Assembly: GCF_020085105.1 (NCBI RefSeq)
Contig: NC_058044.1
Coordinates: 34,436,952 to 34,500,951, forward strand
Direction of reading: 5' to 3'
From: Siniperca chuatsi
Lineage: Eukaryota > Chordata > Actinopteri > Centrarchiformes > Sinipercidae
Length of the DNA stretch: 64,000 nucleotides
In this document: piece after piece, positions 1-11,239 of the stretch
How the letters are laid out: each line of letters begins with the position of its first letter
Position numbering within the stretch: the stretch's first letter is position 1
The notes under the pieces: model-generated
The model's database searches: none
What the model was told of the DNA's origin: nothing
The model's input: the letters and a program-made list of their open reading frames with translations, nothing else
Position numbers and translations under genes: made by a program

Positions 1-1162
1 CACTGGTGTTGCATTGTCTGTGAGGATATTTAGCTATCACCAGGAGTCTTTGAAACACTTGAGAAACTTAGTAGTAGTATTATTCAGTAGCTCAGCAGAT
101 GCATATTGACATCAGCAGACATCAGCAAATGGTCGCTGGTTGACATGCACAGTAAAACCAGTACCAATAGAAAGTTTGAGTCTTCTACAGTAAAATAAAG
201 TTTATAAAACTAAAAGTGAATACAACGTGACAGTGAAACCAAGTCACAGTTAAAACCATTAAGTGATAGCAAGTTCTCTTTCTACAGTGGGAGTCATGTA
301 TATTATGGGGAAAAACAAGGTTTAAAGTCTTCCTCTGTTGAGTTTAAACCAGTGAGTAAAAGCCTCAATTGATGTTTCTGGGATTACATTAAAGACTTTG
401 AGTGCAAAAAAGCAGAGGGCGGGTTCCCATCTGGTCTGATGTGTTGTCACTGTGAGCAGTAAGTCTCTGGATCTGAGGTCTCTACAAGAAACATATTGTG
501 GCAGCATATCAGGTATCAAGCCTGATGAAAAGTGCACAACTTAAAGACAGATATTAAGATCTTAAAATAAATAAACTCAGACTAACTGGAAGCCAAAGCA
601 GAGACTTCGCAACTGGTGTGTGCTCTTGTCCTTGCTCTAGTTGAAACCTAGTAACCTTGCAGGACACCTACTTAAAATTACAGCTAAATAATTTACCATT
701 TAACTGGTTAGCCAGAGAAGCGCTAAATTGTAAATCGCAGTTTTGATAGTTGCTTCACTTTCAGTATAATTTACTTTATTTGAACAGTATCAATATTGCT
801 TTCCATGGAGTCATGGTCAGTTAACTGAATTCATGTAAAGAGTGAAGACACTTTTTCTGGTTCCAGCTTTTCAGATGTATTCCTTATTTCTCAATCACAG
901 CACTGTAAATTTTTAGATTTATAGATAGATAGATAGATTAGATAGATAGATAGATTTATAGATTTTTAGACTTTTGGCCTGAGTAAATAAGGAGTTTGAC
1001 ATATGAGAATGGGTGCTTGATTAAAATAAGAGGAATATGTCATGGAAAGAGTTGTTAGTTTGAGCTCTCTAGCAGTCAAAAAGAATGCACATGCATCTCA
1101 GCAATTAGGGGAGTAACAATAAGTCTTTTTTTAAACATTGTTCTTCAGAATGTTAGAATACT
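1..1162. other. Left flank, non-coding, with a probable LINE relic
   Basis: No gene is visible. On the minus strand at about 310-537 a 71-codon open stretch resembles the degraded C-terminal end of a CR1/L2-type LINE ORF2 (a DLRSRDLLL-like stretch followed by a broken 'product looks like FAPK.WNALP' pattern). This is a weak, motif-level resemblance only. A short (TAGA)n microsatellite lies at about 918-957. Nothing else supportable was seen. Confidence 0.35.
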
Positions 1163-1406
1163 ATCGTAGAAAAGGTTTCAGTCGTAGTCATCTGGACACT
1201 GTTTTCAGAATCAAGACGTTTCGGCTCCCATCCGGAAGTCATTCTCAATTGTGAAAAAATGGGACGGGAACTAGAAATTTAAGCTACTCTGTGTTACATA
1301 AGCCCCGCCCTCAGGAAGGAGTCTACCTGAGTATCTGTTGATTAGCTAGTTTCACCTGAAACTGACCTAATAGTTTCCAAGATGGCCCAGTAATCAGTAA
1401 TCAGGC

Positions 1407-2750
1407 CTATTGTTTTCTGGCTGCACCTCCCTCATCACTGTTAAGTGCCTGATTAGCATGTGATAGGCGTGACCACGGTGTTAATACACTGTGATAGACT
1501 TTGGGCAGATTGAATCTCAGACCACCATTTCTGTTCAAAGAGGGGTTCTCTTTTTTCACAAAAATGGCTTCCTTGACTCCCCGTTCAAACCAACTCTTCT
1601 CTCTACTCAGACTCTTCACCTCGCTGTCTTCAAATGTGTGGTTTGTAGCTTTTAGATGCAAATGCACGGCGCTCTGTAATCCTGAGTTAGCGTGTCGTCT
1701 GTGCTGATAAAGTCTTTTGTGAAGCGGCTGTTTGGTCTCGCCTATGTACCGTTCTTTGCAGTTTTCCTCACTGCACTGAATGGAGTAGACAACATTGCTC
1801 TGTTTCTGTGTGGGTAACTTGTCCTTAGGGTGAACGAGTTTCTGTCTTAAAGTGTTGCCTGGTTTAAAGAAGACAGGAACATCGTGCTGTCTAAAGATCC
1901 TTTGTAGTTTTTCAGACAGTCCAGACACATAAGGAATGGAGACACCGTTCCTTCTTGGTTCAGTTACACTTTTGTCCTGTTTTTTGGCTCTTTTAACTTT
2001 GTTGATAGCCCAAGTAGGATAACCACAGGCTGAGAGAGCATTCTGGACATGCCTCTCCTCTTTCTTCTTACCCTCTGAGCCGGTGGGCACTTCTTTGGCT
2101 CTGTGTTGTAATGTCCGGATTACACCCAGCTTGTGCTGTAATGGATGGTGTGAGTCAAAGAGCAGGTATTGATCCGTATGTGTTGGTTTCCTGTACACTT
2201 CTATCTGGAGCTTTCCGTCCTCTCCTCTGAGAGTAGAACAATCAAGAAAGGCCAGGCGGTTCTCTTTGGCGTCCTCTCGTGTGAACTTGATGTTGGGGTC
2301 CACAGTATTGATATGCTCTGACAATGCTTCCAAGTCTTGTTTCTTGATTTTCACAAAGGTGTCATCCACGTAGCGGTACCAATGACTTGGTGGTGTGCCC
2401 GGAAACGAGGATAATGCCTTCTTCTCAAACTGTTCCATGTACAGGTTGGCCACGATGGGAGAGACCGGAGAGCCCATAGCACAGCCGTGAATCTGTCTGT
2501 AGAAGTGTCCCCGGAATTGGAAGTAGGTTGTGTTGAGACAGATGTCTAATAGTTTACATATGTGTTCAGGTGTAAGCTTGGTCCTTTGCTGCAAGGTGGA
2601 GTCCTCCTGCAGTCTTCTCATCACCGCTATCACTGCTTCTGAGGTGGGGATGCAAGTGAACAAGGACACTACATCATAAGAAACCATAACGTCATCTGGG
2701 TCCAACTGGAGATGTTCCACTTTGTCCACAAATTTCTGTGTTTTCCACAT
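1407..2750 (-). CDS. PLE reverse transcriptase / GIY-YIG endonuclease, N-terminally truncated
   Basis: This is an uninterrupted 447-codon frame. RT signatures in order: SYDVVSLFTCIP at about residues 24-35, MGSPVSPIVANLYMEQFE at 92-109, and the catalytic YVDD at 127-130. After a basic linker (about 220-310) comes the GIY-YIG-type nuclease, with VYSIQC at 321-326, RYIGETKQPLHKRL at 334-347, and a downstream Trp-Phe-Glu (386-388 region) before an ENPSLN stretch at 401-406. The N-terminal RT motifs and any element 5' region are missing, so the first Met is only the first in the surviving frame. PLE proteins copy element RNA at nicked chromosomal DNA. This copy is unlikely to be autonomous, but the lack of stops shows that it is young. 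Confidence 0.8.
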   Translation of the reverse strand: MWKTQKFVDKVEHLQLDPDDVMVSYDVVSLFTCIPTSEAVIAVMRRLQEDSTLQQRTKLTPEHICKLLDICLNTTYFQFRGHFYRQIHGCAMGSPVSPIVANLYMEQFEKKALSSFPGTPPSHWYRYVDDTFVKIKKQDLEALSEHINTVDPNIKFTREDAKENRLAFLDCSTLRGEDGKLQIEVYRKPTHTDQYLLFDSHHPLQHKLGVIRTLQHRAKEVPTGSEGKKKEERHVQNALSACGYPTWAINKVKRAKKQDKSVTEPRRNGVSIPYVSGLSEKLQRIFRQHDVPVFFKPGNTLRQKLVHPKDKLPTQKQSNVVYSIQCSEENCKERYIGETKQPLHKRLYQHRRHANSGLQSAVHLHLKATNHTFEDSEVKSLSREKSWFERGVKEAIFVKKENPSLNRNGGLRFNLPKVYHSVLTPWSRLSHANQALNSDEGGAARKQ

Positions 2751-2790
2751 GATGTACTGTGTTCACCACCAACGGAACACAGTACATCAT
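2749..2790. repeat. 16-bp perfect inverted repeat (10-nt loop) at the PLE 5' junction
   Basis: ATGATGTACTGTGTTC (2749-2764) is the exact reverse complement of 2775-2790, with the loop ACCACCAACG between. It lies where the PLE copy loses its coding sequence, so it may be a snap-back product of element reverse transcription. Confidence 0.75.
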
Positions 2791-2930
2791 ACTGACTTTG
2801 CTGTCTTGTAACACATAAATAAAGTTTCTGTTTCATCCTAACAGTAAATACTTGCACTCTGCAGCTAATGTAGCCTATCTGTAGATGGTGCTGCAGGTTG
2901 TGGACCTAAACCTGCTATTGTTCTGCTGAT

Positions 2931-3010
2931 CAGAATCAGAATCAGAAATACTTTATTGATCCCCGTAGGGAAACTCTTTGTTACAGTAGCTTGCCTTTAC
3001 GTCAGTGCAC
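2931..3010 (-). repeat. LINE 3'-tail repeat (CTTTATTGATCCC family)
   Basis: A CAGAATCAGAATCAG tail is followed by AAATACTTTATTGATCCCC and GGGAAACTCTTTGTTACAG. The same tail occurs at 15225-15300 (same orientation) and, inverted, at about 46430-46520, where it ends in GATTCTGATTCTGATT. It is read as the 3' end of a teleost non-LTR retrotransposon whose tail is a short hexamer repeat. Confidence 0.65.
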
Positions 3011-3620
3011 ACAGGAGAAGTACTAGAAAACGATATGATACACTATAAAACAGGTCAGAAAATAAATTAAGTATCAGGGTCTGAAAATAACAAAAATAAT
3101 GTGAGGATAGAAAAACTAAAGGGAATAGCATGAGTATAGAGGCCCTAATGTGACCATGCTTTAAACTCTGAGAAGTAATAGCATTTGGATTAAGTAAGCA
3201 CAGTAGTATTACACGTGCTGCAGATACATTGTTGCAGCCAAGAGAGACCTCTTGTGGACATTTGGAGTAGGGTTTGTGTAGCCAACTGTTTCCAGCAGAA
3301 GTGCTATTATTGTGGTTATTTCCTCCTATTCAGAACAGTTTGCGCTAATTATATATGTTGTTTGCTTATGTTCCTTCAGATAACCACAACTTTACAAACT
3401 GATAATCAATTAAGTATTAATCTATTAATACTGGATACGCGATTCAATGTACACATCTGCCTTTACTCCTGTGGAACATTATTAAAGATTGTTGACTGAA
3501 CTCCTGGATTGCTGGAGTTTTTCTGACAGAAGACTTAGGTCAGACTTGTGAACGTGAGCAAATCTAATACTACATTGACTGTTAACATTCATAAACTAGA
3601 AACTTTGGCACCTCACTAGC
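3000..3620. other. Intergenic, nothing recognised
   Basis: AT-rich unique-looking sequence between the LINE tail and the minisatellite. A 94-codon plus-strand open frame at 3215-3499 has no recognisable motif and no splice context, so no gene is called. Confidence 0.5.
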
Positions 3621-3624
3621 AGAC

Positions 3625-4615
3625 GTCACAAACAGCAGCAGTGAAGGGCAGGTCAGGTCAGTAGCAGTGAAGGGCAGAGGGCAGGTCAGTAGCAGTGAAG
3701 GGCAGAGGGCAGGTCAGGTCAGTAGCAGTGAAGGGCAGGGCAGGTCAGTAGCAGTGAAGGGCAGAGGGCAGGTCAGTAGCAGTGAAGGGCAGGGCAGGTC
3801 AGTAGCAGTGAAGGGCAGGGCAGGTCAGTAGCAGTGAAGGGCAGAGGGCAGGTCAGGTCAGTAGCAGTGAAGGGCAGAGAGCAGGTCAGTAGCAGTGAAG
3901 GGCAGAGGGCAGGTCAGTAGCAGTGAAGGGCAGAGAGCAGGTCAGTAGCAGTGAAGGGCAGGTCAGGTCAGTGGCAGTGAAGGGCAGAGGGCAGGTCAGT
4001 AGCAGTGAAGGGCAGGTCAGGTCAGTAGCAGTGAAGGGCAGGTCAGGTCAGTGGCAGTGAAGGGCAGAGGGCAGGTCAGTAGCAGTGAAGGGCAGGTCAG
4101 GTCAGTAGCAGTGAAGGGCAGGTCAGGTCAGTGGCAGTGAAGGGCAGAGGGCAGGTCAGTAGCAGTGAAGGGCAGAGGGCAGGTCAGTAGCAGTGAAGGG
4201 CAGAGGGCAGGTCAGTAGCAGTGAAGGGCAGGGCAGGTCAGTAGCAGTGAAGGGCAGAGGGCAGCTGTGGTGAAGGGCAGAGGGCAGGTCAGTAGCAGTG
4301 AAGGGCAGGTCAGGTCAGTAGCAGTGAAGGGCAGAGGGCAGCTGTGGTGAAGGGCAGGTCAGGTCAGTAGCAGTGAAGGGCAGAGAGCAGCTGTGGTGAA
4401 GGGCAGGTCAGGTCAGTAGCAGTGAAGGGCAGAGAGCAGCTGTGGTGAAGGGCAGGTCAGGTCAGTAGCAGTGAAGGGCAGAGAGCAGCTGTGGTGAAGG
4501 GCAGGTCAGGTCAGTAGCAGTGAAGGGCAGAGAGCAGCTGTGGTGAAGGGCAGGTCAGGTCAGTAGCAGTGAAGGGCAGAGAGCAGCTGTGGTGAAGGGC
4601 AGGTCAGTGGCAGCT
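3625..4615. repeat. Minisatellite, about 1 kb, GTGAAGGGCAG-based
   Basis: Imperfect tandem units of about 26-33 bp are built from interchangeable blocks: GCAGTGAAGGGCAG, AGGGCAGGTCA, GGTCA and GTCAGTA. After about 4260 a higher-order unit of about 52 bp takes over, alternating AGAGAGCAGCTGTGGTGAAG with GGTCAGGTCAGTAGCAGTG, and it is repeated about six times with little change. This points to recent unequal exchange. The array ends about 660 bp upstream of the galnt7 start codon. Confidence 0.9.
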
Positions 4616-4863
4616 CAGGCTGCCACCAGAAGTGCAACTACTAGCTGCTGCCACTATTTGAGCCAGCCCTTGCTGCAACAGTTGCTAAATCTAGTGACAA
4701 AGTCGCCAAGTTGGCAAAACTGTCCGTAAGTCCATGAGTGACCTCTGTTGCACACTAGGTCATGTCAAAATGAAAGGATATAATTTGAATATTTAAAATT
4801 TAAATAAAAATCTGACTGAAACTGAAAATACTACAGAAAAATGAATATATCAGGCAACATTTC

Positions 4864-5277
4864 TGCTTGTTTGGCGCCACAGCGCCCAGAGGTGAGCTAT
4901 TTAATGGCGCTACAGGGTAGGCGTGTGTCTCTCAGCTGGGCAGAGCTACAATGCAGGAGGCTGCTACGCCGAATCAGAGGCAGCAGCAGGTCAGGGAGAC
5001 AAACTATTAAGAAGCTCACAGGGATAAGAACCGGAAAGGAGCAGTTTCCACCAGCCTGGTGGATATAAAGTATCATTTTAGCGGAGTCGCGATCCTACCA
5101 CTGCCTGTTGTCGAGTTAGTAACAGCCTTGTTCAAACTTGCACCATCAGCAGCTAACTAGTTAGGTTAGTTGTTAGCTGCCTGGCTAATCTGCCAGACGG
5201 TTTGCCCTTGCTGGGAGCAGTAGCAGCTAACCTAGCTTAGCTATTGGCAGCCTGGCTAACCGGGAAGCGCTTCCAAG
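4864..5277 (+). promoter_or_regulatory. galnt7 promoter / 5' UTR region
   Basis: GC-richer sequence directly upstream of the galnt7 ATG. It has an E2F-like TTTGGCGC at about 4870-4877 and no TATA box at a convincing distance. The transcription start cannot be placed from sequence. The 5' UTR near the ATG is rich in GCTAGCTAACCTAGC-like runs. Confidence 0.35.
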
Positions 5278-8200
5278 ATGAGGCTGAAAGTAGGATTTAT
5301 TCTACGGAGTTTGCTTGTCATTGGGACGTTTCTTGGTTTGGTGGTGCTCTGGTCTTCTCTGTCGCCGAAACCCAACGATGAAAACCCTTTTGAAAAACGG
5401 GTGAGTTGACAACAGCAAACCAGTTCACCGTAACGCTACGTATCCAACAGAGGAAACCACACGTAACAGTTATCCGTGCTAGCAGAACTCCAACCCGTCA
5501 CACGTCAAAATGAGTTACAAGTCTGTGGATGATTACTGATCGTAGTGGTCGTAGTCGCAGGTTTGCGTGTGTATTCAAGAGTAAAAAGCATCACTCCTAA
5601 TATAACATGAGAACCCACTCATTCAGCTGTTGGCTAGCCTTACTACCTTGGTTGTCATGGAGATTACTTCTAGCTAGCAACTAACGCTAGCTGCCGTGAT
5701 ACTTATGTAGTGAGTAGACACATTTGGTACAGTTTTTAATACTGGTACCTCTATTCACATGTTACTGTTAACATTACGTTCCTGAATCACACACGTTCAT
5801 TCCCGGATACATATCCGCATATGTCACCAGGTTGGTGTCATGCGTCGCTAAGGCGGAACTGTGTTGAAAGTTTGACAGCAGTTCAGTCATGTCTTTGCTA
5901 AAAGACCTGGTATTACGACCACAAAGTGTCCGGAATACTGTGTGTTTGGCTTTGGCACTTGCCATTGCCGTACAGTGAGGACGTCACGTCAAACTTGGCA
6001 GCTTGACCATGAAGATAACTTTATGAAGGCGATTGTTTAAATGATCAGTTCAAGTAATACAAACAGTGATATAGCTTTCTTGTAATCACATTATTTAGCC
6101 TCTTGTTTTTGCCTCTGAAATTGTCACAACTGACACAAAATGAGTGAAGAACATGCACTGGGCTGGATAGAGTTGACATTATTGGGGTTTTCACAGTTTA
6201 AAAAATGGGTTGGTGTTTCTGGGATGAAAAGAAGTTATGCCTGTTATAAAATGTCAAGATTTTTTCCGTGAGTAATTAAGAGCTACAGGATGCACCAACC
6301 TCATAACTTTTGCTAACATACCCCACAGTCAGGAAAAATTGTCACTTTTAAGTAAAATACTTTTTAATAAAGTAGATTGAAATCTCTATCCAATCTATCT
6401 ACTGGTACAATTGTGCAAGACAGTTAAAGTGTGCCAACTAGCTGCCCCTGTGTTCTCCACATAATACATTCTGAAATGAATAATATCATCTCATTTAGAT
6501 AAGATAAATGAAATCAAATTTGTAAATTAAAGATCATTTACAAAAATATTAGTTTATCCAATGAGTATTTTAAATACTTTTTAAGCACATATATGTGTTG
6601 ATTTTTCCCATACCCAGCATTAATTTAACTCATTGGTCCTCTGATAATTGATGTTCCATCTGGATATACACCTTCTGTTGTGTGGAACGCTGGGTATTTG
6701 TGTGTGCAGACCTCTATTCCTGTTACTTAATTTCATCAGCTCTGACTGCAGTTTGAGTTCTGTGGGTATAATTTAAGAAGTTCAACCACATCAGTACTAA
6801 AAGAAAACATGAATGGGGCCAGAGCAGGTGACATTGAATCCTATTTAAAACTGCTGGCCAAAGATAAACATAAATACAGTAAGATTGTTATCAAAATCAG
6901 CTGTATTGGCCAGGTATGTGTACACATTCAAGGAATTTGACTGGTTTTTCTTGCTCTCTATGTACGTACACAGAAATAGACATACATATGGCTAAAAACG
7001 AGGACAACAAGCTCAATAAGGTGTATGTATGTATGTATGTATGTATGTGTATATAAAAATCATTTTTAGTACAAAAAACAACTGTAAGACAATTAGTGCA
7101 ATGGTGCTGAAATTAATCTGATTAATGTAACATGTGCTTTATATACATGAGGTAGGTGGATATGACAGTATGTACTGTGTGTGTAGAGTTAAAGTGATAA
7201 CATTTACATGAAACAATGAAATAATTTACAGGTACAGTGGATGTTTTTGTCACAAGGTTAATGCACAGGGATTGTTCCTGACACTATGTGACAGGTGTAA
7301 ACTGTTCATCAGACTGATGGCCTGTGGGTAGAAACTGTTCTTGTGTCTGGTTGTTTTGGCATATGGTGCTCTGTAGCGCCTACCAGAGGGGAGAAGTTGG
7401 AACAGGTTGTGACCAGGGTGTGATGGGTCTGCAGTGATGTTTTTTGACTCTGGACAAATATAAGTTCTTATCCACGTCGGCGGTAACGACTCCCGATTAC
7501 GGCAATCGGAGGTCACTAAAGTAAATGTTGAGTCGGTGTGTACATATGCAAAGACCATGTCAGACTGATTAGGAGAGATGGCATTTATACCACTTTGGAT
7601 GGAGCAGCTCTCCCATCCAGAAATCTGGCCGAGTTTATTAGTGGACCAAAAACCATGACAACTCAGAGTTGGACCAGGAGGCAGAGTTGCAGTCCTACAT
7701 GCTTCTCTGCGCTTCCAGAGCAGTTACCCACCCAAAACTCCTTAGTGAAGGTGTCTGTCCCCCGACCACTTAAATTAATAAAACCAAAAGTTAACAGAAG
7801 AGGAATTATACATAAAAACCTAAACAAAATTACTACAGCTGAAATAGCACAACAAAATAGGAGAATTAAGTGTGGGCTCTGGACTTTGTTAGCCTAATTG
7901 AATCCATTCTGCCCAGTCATATTAATTCTCACATTCCTCGAGGCACCGGCTGAGGAGGTGGAGTTGCAGCCATCTTCGACTCAAGCTTATTAATCAACCC
8001 TAAACCTAAAGGAAATATGACTATAATATGAAATATAACTAATTCGAAAGCCTTGTTTTTAGTCTTTCACACCCAACCGGGAAAACATGACAGCCAATTC
8101 TATTTGTTATAGTGTACCGCGCTCCTGGTCCTTATTCTGAATTTTTAATTTATTTTTTTTATTAAGTTTATTCCTTTAAAACAGATTTGTGATTTCAGTT

Positions 8201-11200
8201 ATTTCAATATTCATGTGGACGTTGAAAATGCTAGCCTTAGCACTATGTTTATCTCATTATTAGATTCGATTGGCTTTTGTCAGAGTGTACATGAAGCCAC
8301 TCACTGTTTTTAACCACACCCTCGACCTTGTTCTGGTATATGGCATTGAAATTGAACATTTAATAGTCTTTCCACAGAATCCTTCTTTATTGGACCATTA
8401 TTTAAAAACTTTTGAACTGCTATTACTGGACTACACACCATTAGGCAAAAACTCCTACTCTAGATGTCTATCTGACAGTGCTGTGGCTAAATTCAAGGAA
8501 GCGATCCCATCTGCATTTAATTCAATGCTATGTCTCGATATACATAGGAATCCTATGCTAATTTCAGCCCCTCCCAAATTGACCATCTTGTTGCACTGCA
8601 AACGACACTCGATTCTTTCGCGCCTCTAAAAAAAGAAGATAATAAAAAAAGATTAGCTCCATAGTATAACCCCCAAACCCGCAAATTAAAGCAAACATCC
8701 CAAAAAATTTAAAGGAAATGGCGTTCCAACAACCTGGAAGAATCTCGTTTAGTCTGGCAAGATAGTTTTAAAACATATAGGAAAGCCCTCCGTAATGCCA
8801 GAGCAGCTTACTACTCATCATTAATAGAGGAAAATAAAAACAACCCCAGGTTTCTTTTCAGCACTTGAAGCCAGGCTGACAGAGAGTCACAGCTCTATTG
8901 AGCCATGTATTCCTATAGCCCTCTGTAGTAACGACTTCATGAGCTTCTTTAATGATAACATTTTAACAATTAGAGAAAAAATTCATCACGTCCTGCCCTC
9001 AACCAGTACCGATTCATCTTCAAACACAGGAACCTTAGAAACAACTGTAAAACCTAATATATATTTAGACTGCGTTGCTCCTATCGACCTTCTTCAGCTA
9101 ACTAAAACGATTTCTTGATCTAAAGCCATCAACCTGTCTCTTAGACCCCATTCCAACTAGGCTGCTTAAAGAAGGAGCATTGGTTAGCATTGCTTTACTA
9201 GATATGATCAAGCTGTCTTTATTAACAGGCTATGTACCACATTCTTTTAAAGTCGCTGTAATTAAACCTCCTCTTAAAAAGCCCACTCTTGATCCACAGG
9301 TTTTAGCCAACTATAAACCTATATCTAACCTTATCTTTCTCTCTAAGATCCTTGAGAAAGCAGTCGCCAATCAGTTGTGCGACTTTCTAAATAACAATAG
9401 TTTATTTGAGGATTTTCAGTCAGGATTTAGTGCATCATAGCACAGAGACAGCACTGGTGAAATTACAAATTACCTTCTAATTGCATCAGACAATGGACTT
9501 GTCGCTGTACTTGTCTTGTTAGATCTTAGTGCTGCATTCGACACCATTGACCATCATATCCTGTTACAGAGACTGGGACATTTGGAATTGGCATTAAAGG
9601 AGCTGCACTAAGCTGGTTTAAATCCTATCTATCAGATCGATCTCAGTTTGTACATGTTAACGGTGAGTCCTCCGTGCACGCCAAAGTTAGTCATGGAGTT
9701 CCACAAGGTTCTGTTCTTGGACAGATTCTATTCACCTTCTATATGCTTCCTTTAGGCAATATTATTAGGAAACACTCTATAACCTTTCATTGTTATGCGG
9801 ATGATACCCAGTTATATCTATCGATCAAGTCAGATGAAACTAACCAGTTAGTTAAACTTCAAGCATGCCTTAGGGCCATAAAAACCTGGATGACCTGCAA
9901 TTTCCTGATGTTAAACTCAGACAAAACTGAAAACTGAACTGTTATTGTACTTGGCCCCAAACCCCTCCGAGACGCATTATCTAAAGGTATAGTTTCTCTA
10001 GATGGCACTGCCCTGGCCTCCAGCACCGCCATAAGGAACCTCAGTTATCATCTTTTGATCAGGATTTGTCCTTTTAACTCCCACGTGAAACAAACTTCAA
10101 GGGCTACCTTCTTTCACCTACGTAACATTACAAAAATCAGGCACATCCTGTCTCAAAATGATGCCGAAAAACTAGTCCATGCATTTGTTACCTCTAGGCT
10201 GGATTATTGCAATCCCTTATCAGGCTACCCGAATAAGACCCTTAAGACTCTCCAGTTGATCCAGAATGCTGCGGCTCCCTGTAAAATCCAGAATAGAATT
10301 TAAAATCCTTCTCCTCACCTACAAAGCTCTTAATGGTCAGGCACCATCATATCTTGGCTCTTATCTTAACAAGCTCATAATACCTTATTACTAGTGATGT
10401 GTCATGTGCAAAAGATGTGGCTCTGAGAGCCAATGCTTTGTAGTGAATCAGAAGAGCCGGCTCGCATCGAGTGAGAGCCGGCTCCCAGTTTTTCCCAGAA
10501 TAAATGCACAAAATTAGGCAATTATAAGGATTCTCATAAAAACACTGCACATGAAATGTTTTCAACACACAAACAATACATTTGCCTACAAAAAAATCCT
10601 AAATTAAGAGCCGTTCAGGAGTCGAAAGAGCCGGCTCTTCTTTGGGAGCTGAGCCAAAAGAGCTGGCTCTCTGAAAAGAGCCGAACTTCCCATCACTACT
10701 TATTACCTGTCTAGAACACTGCGCTCCCAAAATGCAGGGTTACTTGTGGTTCCTAGAGTCTCCAAAAGTAGAATGGTAGCCAGAACCTTCAGCTGTCAGG
10801 CTCATCTCCTGTGGAATCAGGTCCCAGTTTGGGTTCGGGAGGCAGACACCATCTCCACATTTGAGTAGGCTTAAGGCTTTCCTCTTTGATACAGCTTATA
10901 ATTAAGGCTGGCTTGGGTGAGTCCTGAACCACTCCTTAATTATGCTGCTATAGGCCTAGACTGCCAGGACACTTCTCATGATGCACTTAGCTCCTCTCGC
11001 CTCCTCTCGCTCTCCATCTGTATACATTCTTATCCCATTACTGCATGTTACTAACTCAACATCTTCTCTCTCCCGTAGTTCTGTGCTTTCTCGTTTCTCT
11101 CCTCTCTCCTTCTGTTGCTTCCAGCAGGTATTTCTGCCTCCGGAGCTGCAGAGACTGGATCTGTGGTTGTGGGCCACCTGCTGCCCCCGTTTTCCTGCTT

Positions 11201-11208
11201 GACAACCA

Positions 11209-11239
<31 letters not shown>

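Larger units (their letters stand above)
1163..2790 (-). mobile_element. Penelope-like element, copy 1 (5'-truncated)
   Basis: The element is read on the minus strand. It carries the C-terminal half of a reverse transcriptase fused to a GIY-YIG endonuclease, the hallmark of Penelope-like elements (PLEs). The 3' end, at 1163 on the plus strand, matches the 3' end of a second copy at 37702-38914 base for base over its last stretch. The 5' side stops inside the RT domain at about 2750 and ends in a 16-bp perfect hairpin (2749-2764 with 2775-2790), so the exact 5' limit is uncertain. No clear target-site duplication was found for this copy. Confidence 0.85.

Noticed and set aside
3625-4615. CRISPR-like regular repeats
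   Set aside because: Units are adjacent without unique spacers, in an intron-rich vertebrate context; this is a minisatellite.
7250-7897. A host gene at 7.2-7.9 kb
   Set aside because: Both the minus and plus frames match parts of LINE proteins (C-terminus and ORF1 esterase-like region).
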